From Candidatus Nanopelagicus limnes (lineage in GTDB: Bacteria; Actinomycetota; Actinomycetes; Nanopelagicales; Nanopelagicaceae), in the NCBI RefSeq assembly GCF_002287885.2, contig NZ_CP016768.2, positions 992,001-1,056,000 on the forward strand: a stretch of DNA of 64,000 nucleotides. Direction: 5' to 3'. A program made the position numbers and the translations under genes. The notes under the pieces were generated by a model. That model had not been told where the DNA came from. It worked only from the letters and a program-made list of their open reading frames with translations, and did no database searches. Positions 53,964-63,093 of this stretch are shown here, one piece after another; position 1 is the stretch's first letter; every line of letters starts with the position of its first letter.

Positions 53964-54998
53964 TTACGCATTGTTTACATCAATATATCCAGCAGCAATG
54001 TTTGCAGCTAGATCTTTTACTTCATTTTGCAGTGAGGCAGGAATCTTCTTTGCCCAAGCTGGAGTAATTGCATAGCTAACACCCTTGTTTGAAAGTGAGC
54101 CTACATACTCTTTGCTTGTGAATTTGCCTTCATATGCTTCTTTAGTTACAGCCAATACACCTTCAGCTAAGCCCTTAAGAGCTGAAACTGGAGTAACACT
54201 CGCGTATTGCTTGCCTGTATCCATAACCTTTGCATCTACCCAAATAACGTTTGATTTCTTTGTCTTTACGCTATTTGCAGCAGTTGTTGCTTGCATTCCA
54301 CCGGCAACTGGGAAAATTACATCTGCACCCTGTTGCTCAAATGAGATTGAGGTTTGTAGTGCTTTGGTTGTGTCATCAAAGCTACCAAGGAAAGTTCCAG
54401 TCTTAGTCTTTGTGTTCCAACCAAGTACTTCAACCTTCTTGTTCTTCACCTCGTTGTAGTACTGGACTCCCTTTGCATAACCTTCCATGAAGATTGTTAC
54501 GGTTGGAATCTGAATTCCACCATAAGTTGCAACCTTGCCAGTCTTGCTCATGCCAGCAGCTAAGTAGCCAACTAGGAATGAGTTTTCGTCAGTCTTGTAG
54601 GTAATTCCCTTTTGGTTTTTTCCTGAAGACCATCCATCAACTAGCGCGAAGTTAACTGAAGGATTAGCAGGTGCAGCCGCTGCAAATGCATCACCAAGTA
54701 AATATCCAACACCGATGATTAGGGTGCACTTCTTATCTAAAAACTTTTTAATATTTGGTGCATAGTCAGCATTTGATTTTGCTGGTAAGTATTCAATTGA
54801 TGATGTGTAGCCAGCTTTTTGAGCAAGCTTTGCACCTTCATATGAAGTTTGGTTGAAAGACTTGTCATTAATTCCAGCGGTATCTAGTGCTACACAGACC
54901 TTTTGCTTGGTTGCAGCATTAGCAGCTGGTGAAATTGCTACTGATGAAATTAGCGATGCAGCTGCAATAGCCACAACGACTTTATTTACTTTTTTCAA
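53964..54998 (-). CDS. BMP-family nucleoside-binding protein
   Basis: 344 residues. N-terminal signal peptide (about 1-28, cut after ANA) without a lipobox cysteine. BMP fold motifs: ALDTAGINDKSFNQTSYEGA, IGVGYLLGDAF, VGYLAAGMSKTGKVATYGG and FPVAGGMQ. Captures nucleosides for the ABC importer whose genes follow. TTG start preceded by a very strong GGGAGGG site. On the minus strand TGACTT and GATAAG with 18-base spacing near 55026-55056 are a possible promoter. Confidence 0.9.
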   Translation of the reverse strand: MKKVNKVVVAIAAASLISSVAISPAANAATKQKVCVALDTAGINDKSFNQTSYEGAKLAQKAGYTSSIEYLPAKSNADYAPNIKKFLDKKCTLIIGVGYLLGDAFAAAAPANPSVNFALVDGWSSGKNQKGITYKTDENSFLVGYLAAGMSKTGKVATYGGIQIPTVTIFMEGYAKGVQYYNEVKNKKVEVLGWNTKTKTGTFLGSFDDTTKALQTSISFEQQGADVIFPVAGGMQATTAANSVKTKKSNVIWVDAKVMDTGKQYASVTPVSALKGLAEGVLAVTKEAYEGKFTSKEYVGSLSNKGVSYAITPAWAKKIPASLQNEVKDLAANIAAGYIDVNNA

Positions 54999-55121
54999 AA
55001 TCCCTCCCTAGGACTTAGACCCAAAAATGATGGGGTTAGTTGTGTGCTGACCTTATCGGTGAGGAATCAGGCTTTAAGTCAGGCGCCCAAGTTAGGTTGA
55101 TTACGATTTCTTTAGATTTCC

Positions 55122-55145
55122 TTAAACTCTAAATGGAGAGTTTAA
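55122..55145. repeat. 9-bp inverted repeat between two BMP genes
   Basis: TTAAACTCT and AGAGTTTAA around AAATGG. A six-T tract follows on the plus strand (55148-55153), not on the minus strand on which both neighbours are read, so it is not a typical terminator for the upstream operon. Confidence 0.45.
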
Positions 55146-55164
55146 AGTTTTTTACAGATTTCTA

Positions 55165-56172
55165 TCAGTTACCTAGATTTTTGACCCGACCGGCCTTTAA
55201 ATTAGCCAATATTCCTTGGATTTTTGCTGAGAAGGCTGATCCAGCAACAATCTTCACTGAAAGCCCACCATCCTTCAAATTGTAGCGATTTCCATAGATA
55301 CCTTTTTTAGAATCTAGAATATTCAAAATATTTTTATCCGATAACTCAGCAGTGATGATCTGTTCTACCGCTAGATCATAACGTTTTGAAACTGCGACAT
55401 ATTGATTCTTTTTTCCTGCTGAAAAATTCAAAAAGTATTGATCAGGCAGTATGCCAGAAATAAGAATTGGTGTCGCAGCGCTATTAAATCTAGCAACGGT
55501 GGATATTACTTCATCTGACTTCGACCAAGTTGAAAAAAGCTGATCTACTCCTGAATTAACTAGGCCAGCAACCTCAGCTTCAATATTTGAATCAGCTAAC
55601 TTACTGAAAACTTTAATTTTTGAATTTCCCGCCGCCGCACCTTTTGCAAAAACAGCGGCATATTTCATTGAGATTGGATCGGCCTTAGGTGCAATAAAAC
55701 CAATTTTTCCACTCTTGCTCTTCACCGCCATCGCAGCAGCCGCTAAATAAATAGCTTCAGAGGTAGCAAATGACAGATTGGAAACATTTGTCATCGCAAC
55801 AGATTCATCATCGATTATTGCAAATTGAGTATTTGGGTACTCATTTGAAATTCGCCGCACCGTATCGGCATATCCTGAACCAACACAAATAATTAATTGG
55901 TATTTATTCTTGGCTAGGAACCTAACTCGGGTGATTCGATCCCCAAGGTTGCCATCAGTTATTTGCTCCCGCACATCTAGTCTTGAGATGTTAAGTTTTT
56001 TTATCGCCCGCTCTAATCCCAGCGCGGCAAGATCATTTAGGCCATTATCTCCTCGGCCGCCAACATCATAGGCAATAGCGATTTTCTTTGGTTCAGCAGC
56101 GATTGAGTTTGGCAGTGTGAGCGTGGTTAATAAAGAAAGAACTAGAGCAAAAAACGTAAAACGCTTAGCCAT
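55165..56172 (-). CDS. Second, divergent BMP-family protein
   Basis: 335 residues with signal peptide (about 1-26, cut after IAA) and no lipobox cysteine. BMP-like motifs: [53 protein letters not shown] and [10 protein letters not shown]. It differs strongly from the BMP protein of the nucleoside operon and sits last in the corC-trpS operon, its ATG overlapping the trpS stop. It may offer a different ligand to the same transporter or act as a sensor. Confidence 0.8.
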   Translation of the reverse strand: MAKRFTFFALVLSLLTTLTLPNSIAAEPKKIAIAYDVGGRGDNGLNDLAALGLERAIKKLNISRLDVREQITDGNLGDRITRVRFLAKNKYQLIICVGSGYADTVRRISNEYPNTQFAIIDDESVAMTNVSNLSFATSEAIYLAAAAMAVKSKSGKIGFIAPKADPISMKYAAVFAKGAAAGNSKIKVFSKLADSNIEAEVAGLVNSGVDQLFSTWSKSDEVISTVARFNSAATPILISGILPDQYFLNFSAGKKNQYVAVSKRYDLAVEQIITAELSDKNILNILDSKKGIYGNRYNLKDGGLSVKIVAGSAFSAKIQGILANLKAGRVKNLGN

Positions 56173-57169
56173 TATTAATCAGACCTAGTGCGGTGTAAAC
56201 ATCAGATAATGTCTTGCCAGCAACTTGGTTAGCTTTTTCTGCGCCAGATTTCAAAATCTTAATTAGCTCGCCCTGATCATCCATCAACTCCTGCGTTTTA
56301 ACTCGGATTGGGTTTAATGCTTCAACCACAACTTCGGCAACCTGTAATTTGAAATCACCATAACCTTTGCCAGCAAACTCATTTTCAATCTCCTTAACAG
56401 ATTTTCCAGAGAAAGCTGAGTGGATAGTTAATAGGTTAGAGATTCCAGGCTTTTCTTTTTCATCATATTTAATCTCTTTGCCAGCATCTGTAACACTGGA
56501 CTTAAACTTCTTAATCGTGGCCTCTGGTGAATCTAATAACTCAATTACCCCGGCCATAGAGGCAGCTGATTTACTCATCTTCGAATTTGGATCTTGTAAA
56601 TCATTTATCTTGGCTAAGGATTTAATTATCTGTGCCTGTGGAATGTTAAATACCTCTTTGTATTTGGTATTAAATCGTTGGCCTAGATCTCTAGTTAATT
56701 CAATGTGCTGTCTTTGATCTTCACCTACTGGCACAAAATCTGCTTGGTAAAGTAAAATGTCGGCTGCTTGTAAAATTGGGTAGGTAAATAATCCAACATT
56801 AGTTCGATCAGCCCCACCTTTTTGAGACTTATCTTTAAATTGTGTCATTCGGCCAGCTTCGCCGAATCCAGTAATGCACTCCAGTACCCAAGCTAATTGG
56901 TTGTGAGCAGGTACGTGAGATTGAATAAATAATGTACACAGCTTTGGATCCACGCCAATAGCAATTAATTGCGCAGCTGAAAGTAGTGTTCGCTTTTCTA
57001 ATAATTTTGGATCAGTTTCAACTGTGAGTGCGTGAAGATCAACTACACAATAAAAAGCATCATGTTCTTTTTGTAGATCAACCCATTGCTTGATTGCGCC
57101 TAAGTAATTTCCTAGATGAAATGAGTCATGAGTTGGCTGAATGCCAGAAAGCACCCGTTTTTTGCTCAA
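56165..57169 (-). CDS. trpS: Tryptophanyl-tRNA synthetase
   Basis: 334 residues. Class I motifs HLGN (18-21) and KMSKS (about 198), with [14 protein letters not shown] for tryptophan binding. Starts with TTG, overlapping the upstream CorC-like stop as TTGA, and no strong Shine-Dalgarno is seen, so its translation probably depends on coupling. Confidence 0.95.
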   Translation of the reverse strand: MSKKRVLSGIQPTHDSFHLGNYLGAIKQWVDLQKEHDAFYCVVDLHALTVETDPKLLEKRTLLSAAQLIAIGVDPKLCTLFIQSHVPAHNQLAWVLECITGFGEAGRMTQFKDKSQKGGADRTNVGLFTYPILQAADILLYQADFVPVGEDQRQHIELTRDLGQRFNTKYKEVFNIPQAQIIKSLAKINDLQDPNSKMSKSAASMAGVIELLDSPEATIKKFKSSVTDAGKEIKYDEKEKPGISNLLTIHSAFSGKSVKEIENEFAGKGYGDFKLQVAEVVVEALNPIRVKTQELMDDQGELIKILKSGAEKANQVAGKTLSDVYTALGLINNG

Positions 57170-58458
57170 GATTTCACATCATCTCTGGCAAGTAATAATT
57201 GACCTACCCGCTTGCCACTCATGCTGATAATTGTAAAGCGTGCACCATTGATTCGAACCACATCATTTACCTGCGCAATTCTTCCTAAATAATGCATCAC
57301 AAAACCACTGACAGTTTCATATGGTCCATCTGGCAAGGAAATGCCGGCTAGATCATGTAAATCTTCAAGTGAGATTAACCCATCAATCTCTATATCCCCT
57401 GTGCGTTGCTCGAGTTCTGGCTGTGCTTCATGGCCGTCATACTCATCATGGATCTCACCGATTAAACATTCAACTAAATTTTCTAAAGTGATGATTCCAT
57501 CAGTGCCGCCGTACTCATCAAGCACGATTGCAATGTGCTGGCGTTTGCTTCGCATCTCAGTCAAAGCTGGCAAAACACCTTTAGTGCCAGGCAAGAAGAT
57601 TACATTTCTGACAATTTCCATAATGGTTATCTGGGCATCATCTAATTTCGGATTCAGCAAATCTCGAACGTGTAAAAATCCGATTACCTCATCGCTGCTG
57701 CCTCTAACTACTGGGTATCTGGAGTGAGCAAGTTCAACAGCAATCTTTCTGGCTTGTGAAATACTTAAGGATGCATCTAAGAAATCAACTTCAGTTCTTG
57801 GCACCATCACTTCGTGAATTAAACGATCGCTGGTATTAAACACCTCTTCAACAATATCTCGCTCTTCTTTCGTTAAATCTGCATGACCGCTAACTAAATC
57901 CATTAATTCAACATCAGAAATCTGATTACGCTCACTCTTTGAGGTAATACCAAAAATCTTTACAATCAAATCAGTTGAATGCGAAAGTAACCAAATAACT
58001 GGTCGAAAAAATATGGCAACGCGATCAACGATGGCAGCGGTTGCGAGCGCAATACTCTCACTCTTATAAAGTGCCAATCGCTTGGGCACTAACTCACCAA
58101 AGACTAATGAGATGTAAACAATCACTAATGTGATTGCCACAATTGAAACTATCTCACTGCTACCAGCAGATAAGCCCAACTCCTCTAATCTTGGAATAAC
58201 AAATACGCCAAGTTGTTCAGCGCCTAGCGCTGCTGATAAGAATCCACATAAGGTGATGCCAACCTGCACTGCGGCTAAGAAACGGTTTGGATTACTAGCT
58301 AGCTTTGCTACCCGAGCCCCACGTTTACCCTTAGTTGATATCTGTTTGACCTGGGAATCACGTAGGGAGATAAGTGCGATCTCAGCGGCCACAAAGATTC
58401 CGCCCACCGCAATTAGGCCTAAAACGATTGCAATACTTGGTAGCGCACCTTCAGCCAT
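57166..58458 (-). CDS. CorC/HlyC-like CNNM-family membrane protein (DUF21-CBS-CorC_HlyC)
   Basis: 430 residues from ATG at 58458; the longer in-frame start adds 16 residues before the first helix. DUF21 domain with four helices (about 5-150), CBS pair (about 190-310: [26 protein letters not shown]) and CorC_HlyC domain (about 340-425). The family is linked to Mg2+/Co2+ export. TACCAT seven bases upstream suggests a leaderless mRNA; a GGAG also touches the start. Confidence 0.9.
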   Translation of the reverse strand: MAEGALPSIAIVLGLIAVGGIFVAAEIALISLRDSQVKQISTKGKRGARVAKLASNPNRFLAAVQVGITLCGFLSAALGAEQLGVFVIPRLEELGLSAGSSEIVSIVAITLVIVYISLVFGELVPKRLALYKSESIALATAAIVDRVAIFFRPVIWLLSHSTDLIVKIFGITSKSERNQISDVELMDLVSGHADLTKEERDIVEEVFNTSDRLIHEVMVPRTEVDFLDASLSISQARKIAVELAHSRYPVVRGSSDEVIGFLHVRDLLNPKLDDAQITIMEIVRNVIFLPGTKGVLPALTEMRSKRQHIAIVLDEYGGTDGIITLENLVECLIGEIHDEYDGHEAQPELEQRTGDIEIDGLISLEDLHDLAGISLPDGPYETVSGFVMHYLGRIAQVNDVVRINGARFTIISMSGKRVGQLLLARDDVKS

Positions 58459-58471
58459 ATCTCCAATGGTA
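58459..58471 (-). promoter_or_regulatory. Predicted leaderless -10 element of the corC-trpS-bmp2 operon
   Basis: Minus-strand TACCAT, seven bases containing GGAG, then ATG. Confidence 0.4.
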
Positions 58472-58591
58472 TCTAACTGCGCACATAGCCCGCCCTGTGA
58501 GCGCAAAAACTGCGCCCCTTCCTCTTTTTAGCCAATCTGTCGTAGCCTTTGCCAACTCTCACAACCGTGAGACCTTCATCCAACGGATCGT

Positions 58592-58609
58592 CGGGCACGT
58601 ACCTGCCCG
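58592..58609 (+). repeat. 6-bp inverted repeat in the leader of the sugar-ABC ATPase gene
   Basis: CGGGCA and TGCCCG around CGTACC, ending four bases before the AAGGAG ribosome-binding site. A nearby ATCC-AAC-GGAT dyad (58578-58588) resembles the operator-like palindrome at 5107 with one base fewer. Confidence 0.4.
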
Positions 58610-58628
58610 GAGAAGGAGTAATAAAATC

Positions 58629-59711
58629 ATGGCATCAGTTGTATTTTCCCAAGCATCACGAATTTATCCCGGCACTACAAAACCTGCGGTAGATAAATTA
58701 GATCTAACTGTTAATGATGGTGAGTTCTTAGTATTAGTTGGACCATCTGGTTGCGGTAAATCAACCTCACTTCGAATGTTAGCTGGATTAGAAGAGATTG
58801 ATACTGGATCAATTCGTATTGGCGATAAGGATGTAACAAATGTTGCACCTAAAGACCGCGATATTGCAATGGTATTTCAGTCATACGCGCTATACCCACA
58901 TATGTCAGTTGCTGAAAATATGGGATTTGCATTAAAGATTGCTGGCGTTGCAAAAGAGGAACGCGATCGCAGAGTTTTAGAAGCTGCAAAATTATTAGAT
59001 TTAGAAGATTACTTAGACCGCAAACCTAAGGCACTTTCCGGTGGACAACGCCAGCGAGTTGCAATGGGCAGAGCGATTGTGCGCGAGCCACAGGTCTTCT
59101 TAATGGATGAACCATTATCAAACCTAGATGCAAAACTTCGCGTTGCTACCCGTACCCAAATTGCAGCGCTGCAACGCAGATTAGGAATCACCACTGTTTA
59201 TGTAACTCATGATCAGGTAGAGGCGATGACCATGGGTGATCGAGTTGCAGTATTAAAGGATGGCTTATTGCAACAGGTTGATACTCCAAGAAATCTTTAT
59301 GAAAGACCACAAAATGTATTTGTTGCTGGATTTATTGGCTCACCTGCCATGAACCTGCTAACTGCACCTGTATCTGGTGGCAAGGCAATGCTTGGTAGTT
59401 TAGGCATCGCAATTCCATCTGCTGGTGGCTCATCAGTAACAGTTGGTATTAGGCCAGAGGGCTTTGTGCCAGCAAGTACTGGATTTGAAGTAGCAGTTGA
59501 GGTAGTTGAAGAGCTGGGCGCTGACGCGTTTGTTTATGGCAAGCCAGTTGATAAATCACTTAAATTCGCTAACACCAGTGAGGAGTTAGGTCAGGTAATT
59601 ATTCGTTGGGATCCAAAGAACCCACCAAAGCCTGGTCAAACCGTTACCGTGGGAGTTAATCCTGATGTTGTTCATCTATTTGATGCAACAAGTGGCAAGC
59701 GACTTAATTAA
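58629..59711 (+). CDS. Sugar ABC transporter ATPase (UgpC/MsmK type)
   Basis: 360 residues from ATG at 58629, where family homology begins and AAGGAG lies 12 bases upstream; the longer open frame overlaps the divergent gene. Walker A GPSGCGKST, Q loop FQSYALYPH, signature LSGGQRQR, Walker B VFLMDEPLSNLDAK, H loop VTHD, and a C-terminal TOBE/OB domain (about 250-360) as in MalK. No permease or binding protein is adjacent, so it probably serves several sugar importers. Confidence 0.92.
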   Translation: MASVVFSQASRIYPGTTKPAVDKLDLTVNDGEFLVLVGPSGCGKSTSLRMLAGLEEIDTGSIRIGDKDVTNVAPKDRDIAMVFQSYALYPHMSVAENMGFALKIAGVAKEERDRRVLEAAKLLDLEDYLDRKPKALSGGQRQRVAMGRAIVREPQVFLMDEPLSNLDAKLRVATRTQIAALQRRLGITTVYVTHDQVEAMTMGDRVAVLKDGLLQQVDTPRNLYERPQNVFVAGFIGSPAMNLLTAPVSGGKAMLGSLGIAIPSAGGSSVTVGIRPEGFVPASTGFEVAVEVVEELGADAFVYGKPVDKSLKFANTSEELGQVIIRWDPKNPPKPGQTVTVGVNPDVVHLFDATSGKRLN

Positions 59712-59722
59712 CTAAGAAAATT

Positions 59723-59755
59723 AAAAAGCCCCACTCAATCAGAGTGGGGCTTTTT
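59723..59755. terminator. Intrinsic terminator, probably bidirectional
   Basis: AAAAAGCCCCACTC and GAGTGGGGCTTTTT form a 14-bp perfect stem around AATCA, with seven T on the plus strand and five T (A run) for the minus strand. It separates the convergent ABC ATPase and icd genes and is the only textbook rho-independent terminator I found in the window. Confidence 0.92.
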
Positions 59756-59766
59756 TTATTAAAGCT

Positions 59767-60981
59767 TTAAGCCATTGCTTTCTTCAAATTATCATCAATA
59801 GCAGCCAAAAACTCTTGGGTATTAAGCCATGGCGCATCTTTGCTAATTAGTAGTGCTAAATCCTTTGTCATCTTGCCGCTTTCAACTGTTTGGATACACA
59901 CTCGCTCTAAAGTTTTAGCAAACTCTGCGACCTTAGGAGTGTTATCTAGTTTGGCGCGGTGAGCTAAGCCTTGCGTCCAAGCAAAGATAGATGCAATTGG
60001 ATTTGTAGAGGTTGCTTTACCCACTTGATGATCGCGGAAGTGGCGGGTAACTGTTCCATGGGCTGCTTCTGCTTCAACTGTTTTGCCATCTGGAGTCATT
60101 AGAACTGAAGTCATTAATCCGAGTGATCCATAACCTTGTGCAACAGTGTCGGACTGAACATCACCGTCATAATTCTTACACGCCCAGATATATCCACCCT
60201 CCCAGCGAAGTGAGGTGGCAACCATGTCATCAATTAAACGATGGTCGTACTCAAGATTATTCTTGGCAAACTCTGCCTTAAACTCTTTTTCAAAAACTTC
60301 AGCAAAGATATCTTTAAATCGGCCATCGTATGCCTTAAGAATTGTATTTTTAGTCGAAAGGAATACTGGGTACTTACGGATTAGGCCGTAGTTAAATGAT
60401 GCTCTTGCAAAATCTCTAATTGAATCATCCAAGTTATACATAGCCATTGCTACACCAGATGAAGGAAAATCAAAAACATTAAACTCCATCGGCTTTGAAC
60501 CATCAGTTGGTGTGAAAGTAACAGTTAGCTTTCCTGCACCTGGAACTTTAAAATCTGTGGCACGGTATTGATCACCAAACGCATGACGGCCAATCACAAT
60601 TGGCTTTGTCCAGTGCGGAATTAAGCGCGGAACATTCTTAATGATGATTGGTTCGCGGAAAATTACGCCACCTAAAATATTGCGGATTGTTCCATTTGGG
60701 GATTTCCACATTTTCTTCAACTTAAACTCTTCAACTCGCGCCTCATCCGGTGTGATAGTTGCGCACTTAACGCCAACGCCATGTTTTTGAATGGCGTGAG
60801 CTGAATCAATAGTTACCTGATCATCTGTCTTATCCCGATATTCAATGCCTAGGTCGTAATACTCAAGATTTATATCCAGATAAGGCAAGATCAAAGAGTC
60901 TTTGATGAACTGCCAGATAATTCTGGTCATTTCATCGCCATCTAATTCAACTACTGTGCCCTCTACTTTTATCTTATTCAT
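59767..60981 (-). CDS. icd: Isocitrate dehydrogenase (NADP, homodimeric type II)
   Basis: 404 residues with the eukaryotic-like IDH pattern: [11 protein letters not shown] start, SPNGTIRN substrate loop, the [12 protein letters not shown] segment, [13 protein letters not shown] metal site and HGTVTRH NADP motif. Oxidises isocitrate to 2-oxoglutarate in the TCA cycle. AGGAG about eight bases before ATG. It lies 16 bases after mdh, so the two TCA genes form an operon. Confidence 0.95.
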   Translation of the reverse strand: MNKIKVEGTVVELDGDEMTRIIWQFIKDSLILPYLDINLEYYDLGIEYRDKTDDQVTIDSAHAIQKHGVGVKCATITPDEARVEEFKLKKMWKSPNGTIRNILGGVIFREPIIIKNVPRLIPHWTKPIVIGRHAFGDQYRATDFKVPGAGKLTVTFTPTDGSKPMEFNVFDFPSSGVAMAMYNLDDSIRDFARASFNYGLIRKYPVFLSTKNTILKAYDGRFKDIFAEVFEKEFKAEFAKNNLEYDHRLIDDMVATSLRWEGGYIWACKNYDGDVQSDTVAQGYGSLGLMTSVLMTPDGKTVEAEAAHGTVTRHFRDHQVGKATSTNPIASIFAWTQGLAHRAKLDNTPKVAEFAKTLERVCIQTVESGKMTKDLALLISKDAPWLNTQEFLAAIDDNLKKAMA

Positions 60982-60997
60982 AATTTATCTCCTGGGC

Positions 60998-61954
60998 CTA
61001 TAGATCTTTAACATCTGCTTGTTTTGTACGTACCGCTTCAGCAGCCACTTTTAAAGAAGCTAACTCATCAGCGGTTAACTTTGTTTCCACAACTTTGTTG
61101 ATTCCATTCTTACCAATCTGTGCTTCAACACCAAGGTAAACACCGGTAATTGAATACTCACCATTTACCCACGCGCATACCGGCATTACCTCATTTGAAT
61201 CCGTAATCACAGCCTTTGCCATTCGAGCTGCAGCCGCTGAGGGTGCGTAATAAGCAGAACCTGTCTTAAGCAATGCCACAATCTCAGCGCCACCATTTCG
61301 AGTTCGGTCAACTAAATCCTTTATTTCATCGGCAGATAAAACATCTGAAAGTGGTTTGCCATTTACTGTGCAACGACTTGGAACTGGCACCATCGTTTCA
61401 CCATGTGAACCAAGAGTTAAAGTCTTAACGGACGCCGTTGGCACACCACATTTTTCAGCAACAAAGTTTGTAAATCTTGCTGTATCAAGCATGCCTGCTT
61501 GACCCATAACTTTGTTATATGGAAATTTAGTTGCGATTTGAGCTAATGCAGTCATTTCATCCAATGGATTTGAAACCACGATAATCACTGCGTTGGGTGA
61601 ATGCTTTGCAATGTTTTCGGCAACGCCACGGACAATTCCAGCATTTACGCCAATTAAGTCCATTCGACTCATGCCAGGCTTTCGAGGTAATCCTGCAGTA
61701 ATAACTACCACATCAGAGTTGGCAGTCTTCTCATATCCGCCACCTTCTGCAGTTGTGGTGGCACCAATAACTTTAGTTTCAAAATTTTCAATTGATCTTG
61801 ATTGATTAATATCTAACGCTAAGCCCTCTGATTTACCTTCTAAAATATCGGTCAATACAACAGTTTCAAAAACATCATATTCTGCAAGTCGTAGTGCGGT
61901 GGTTGAACCATAAAACCCAGCCCCTACAACTGTTACTTTCCCAGATCTGCTCAT
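60998..61954 (-). CDS. mdh: Malate dehydrogenase (LDH-like type)
   Basis: 318 residues. NAD loop GAGFYGSTTA, VVITAGLPRKPGMSR (substrate arginines), SNPLDEMT, and the catalytic histidine in LGSHGETMVP. Belongs to the LDH-like MDH group. GAGAGG ribosome-binding site. A 7-bp inverted repeat (GATTTAG/CTAAATC, 61988-62011) lies upstream and may belong to its promoter region. Confidence 0.94.
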   Translation of the reverse strand: MSRSGKVTVVGAGFYGSTTALRLAEYDVFETVVLTDILEGKSEGLALDINQSRSIENFETKVIGATTTAEGGGYEKTANSDVVVITAGLPRKPGMSRMDLIGVNAGIVRGVAENIAKHSPNAVIIVVSNPLDEMTALAQIATKFPYNKVMGQAGMLDTARFTNFVAEKCGVPTASVKTLTLGSHGETMVPVPSRCTVNGKPLSDVLSADEIKDLVDRTRNGGAEIVALLKTGSAYYAPSAAAARMAKAVITDSNEVMPVCAWVNGEYSITGVYLGVEAQIGKNGINKVVETKLTADELASLKVAAEAVRTKQADVKDL

Positions 61955-62018
61955 TGAATCCTCTCGCTGCTTATGGCCAATATTACTGATTTAGGGCAAA
62001 TCAACTAAATCGGTGAGG

Positions 62019-62264
62019 TTATCTGGCGTTGGGAAGTGAAATAGCCAATCCAAATAACATGATGCAGATCATAATTGGCAGAATCAATTCAATATTCCGC
62101 TTTACTTTTAATTGTGAATATCTAGCCAACGTAAATGCAGCTGCGCCAATTGATAAAATGATTGAGCCACTGCGTACTGCGCCACTAATTCCAATCACTA
62201 ACCCGATCGCAACAATAAGCAATGAAACTCTTCTTATTTGATCAAGTCGAAAACTATTTTTCAT
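62019..62264 (-). CDS. DUF3017-family membrane protein
   Basis: 81 residues from ATG at 62264; an upstream TTG adds five residues. Three membrane helices (about 12-28, 32-48, 60-78). Position between folD and mdh fits DUF3017, found beside folD in Mycobacterium (Rv3355c). Start overlaps the folD stop by 11 bases. Function unknown. Confidence 0.75.
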   Translation of the reverse strand: MKNSFRLDQIRRVSLLIVAIGLVIGISGAVRSGSIILSIGAAAFTLARYSQLKVKRNIELILPIMICIMLFGLAISLPNAR

Positions 62265-63093
62265 TTCTAGCCAGTTCAATTACATTTTTAAGCAGCATAA
62301 CCCTTGTCATTGGACCTACTCCACCTGGCATCGGCGCAAAAGCAGAGGCGACCTCAATAACTTTAGGATCAAAATCCCCAACAAGTTGATTGCCATCTCG
62401 AGTGATTCCAACATCAACTAAGACTGATCCTTTTTTCACCATTTCAGGCTTTATAAATTGCGCACTACCCATGGCAGCAATAACTACATCAGCATCCTTA
62501 ATGAGGTCGGTTAAATTCTTAGATGCTGAGTGTGCCAGGGTTACTGTGGCATTAATTGGTTTTTGGGATAGCAAAATAGATAAGGGTCTACCGACTGTCA
62601 TGCCTCGGCCAATAACTAATACCTTCACGCCAGATAAATTAATTTTATACTCAGCTAACAAAGCCACAATCGCCTTTGGTGTACAGGCAACTACTGAGTT
62701 AAAACCTAAAACAAGATTGCCTAAATTATTTGGAGTAAGCCCATCTGCATCCTTTGCTGGATTAATTGCAGATAAAACTTTTTGCGTATTCACTCCAACT
62801 GGAAGTGGAAGTTGAACAATAAATCCTGAGCAACTCGGATCTGCATTTAGTGCGTTAACTGAGGCAATAACTTCATTAGTGGTTGCACTGGCAGGTAAAT
62901 TTACTTTAATTGATTTGATGCCAACCTCAGCACAATCCCGGTGCTTGCCTTCAACATATGCAACTGATCCAGGATCATCACCGACCAGAATTGTGCCCAA
63001 GCCAACTGGCTTATCGAGTTTTCCAATAGCGGCAGCGATATCAACCTTTATCCTCTGGGCTAAAGCTTTGCCATCCATGATTATCGCACTCAT
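62254..63093 (-). CDS. folD: Methylenetetrahydrofolate dehydrogenase/cyclohydrolase FolD
   Basis: 279 residues. Catalytic lysine region VAYVEGKHRDC, QLPLP motif, DADGLTP and the NADP-binding GRGMTVGRP, ending MPGGVGPMTR. Interconverts methylene-, methenyl- and formyl-tetrahydrofolate for purine and methionine synthesis. Overlaps the upstream membrane gene as ATGA. Confidence 0.95.
   Translation of the reverse strand: MSAIIMDGKALAQRIKVDIAAAIGKLDKPVGLGTILVGDDPGSVAYVEGKHRDCAEVGIKSIKVNLPASATTNEVIASVNALNADPSCSGFIVQLPLPVGVNTQKVLSAINPAKDADGLTPNNLGNLVLGFNSVVACTPKAIVALLAEYKINLSGVKVLVIGRGMTVGRPLSILLSQKPINATVTLAHSASKNLTDLIKDADVVIAAMGSAQFIKPEMVKKGSVLVDVGITRDGNQLVGDFDPKVIEVASAFAPMPGGVGPMTRVMLLKNVIELARNEK

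Noticed and set aside
58374-58628. N-terminal 85-residue extension of the sugar ABC ATPase
   Set aside because: It overlaps the divergent CorC-like gene, is not family-like, and a Shine-Dalgarno precedes the ATG at 58629.
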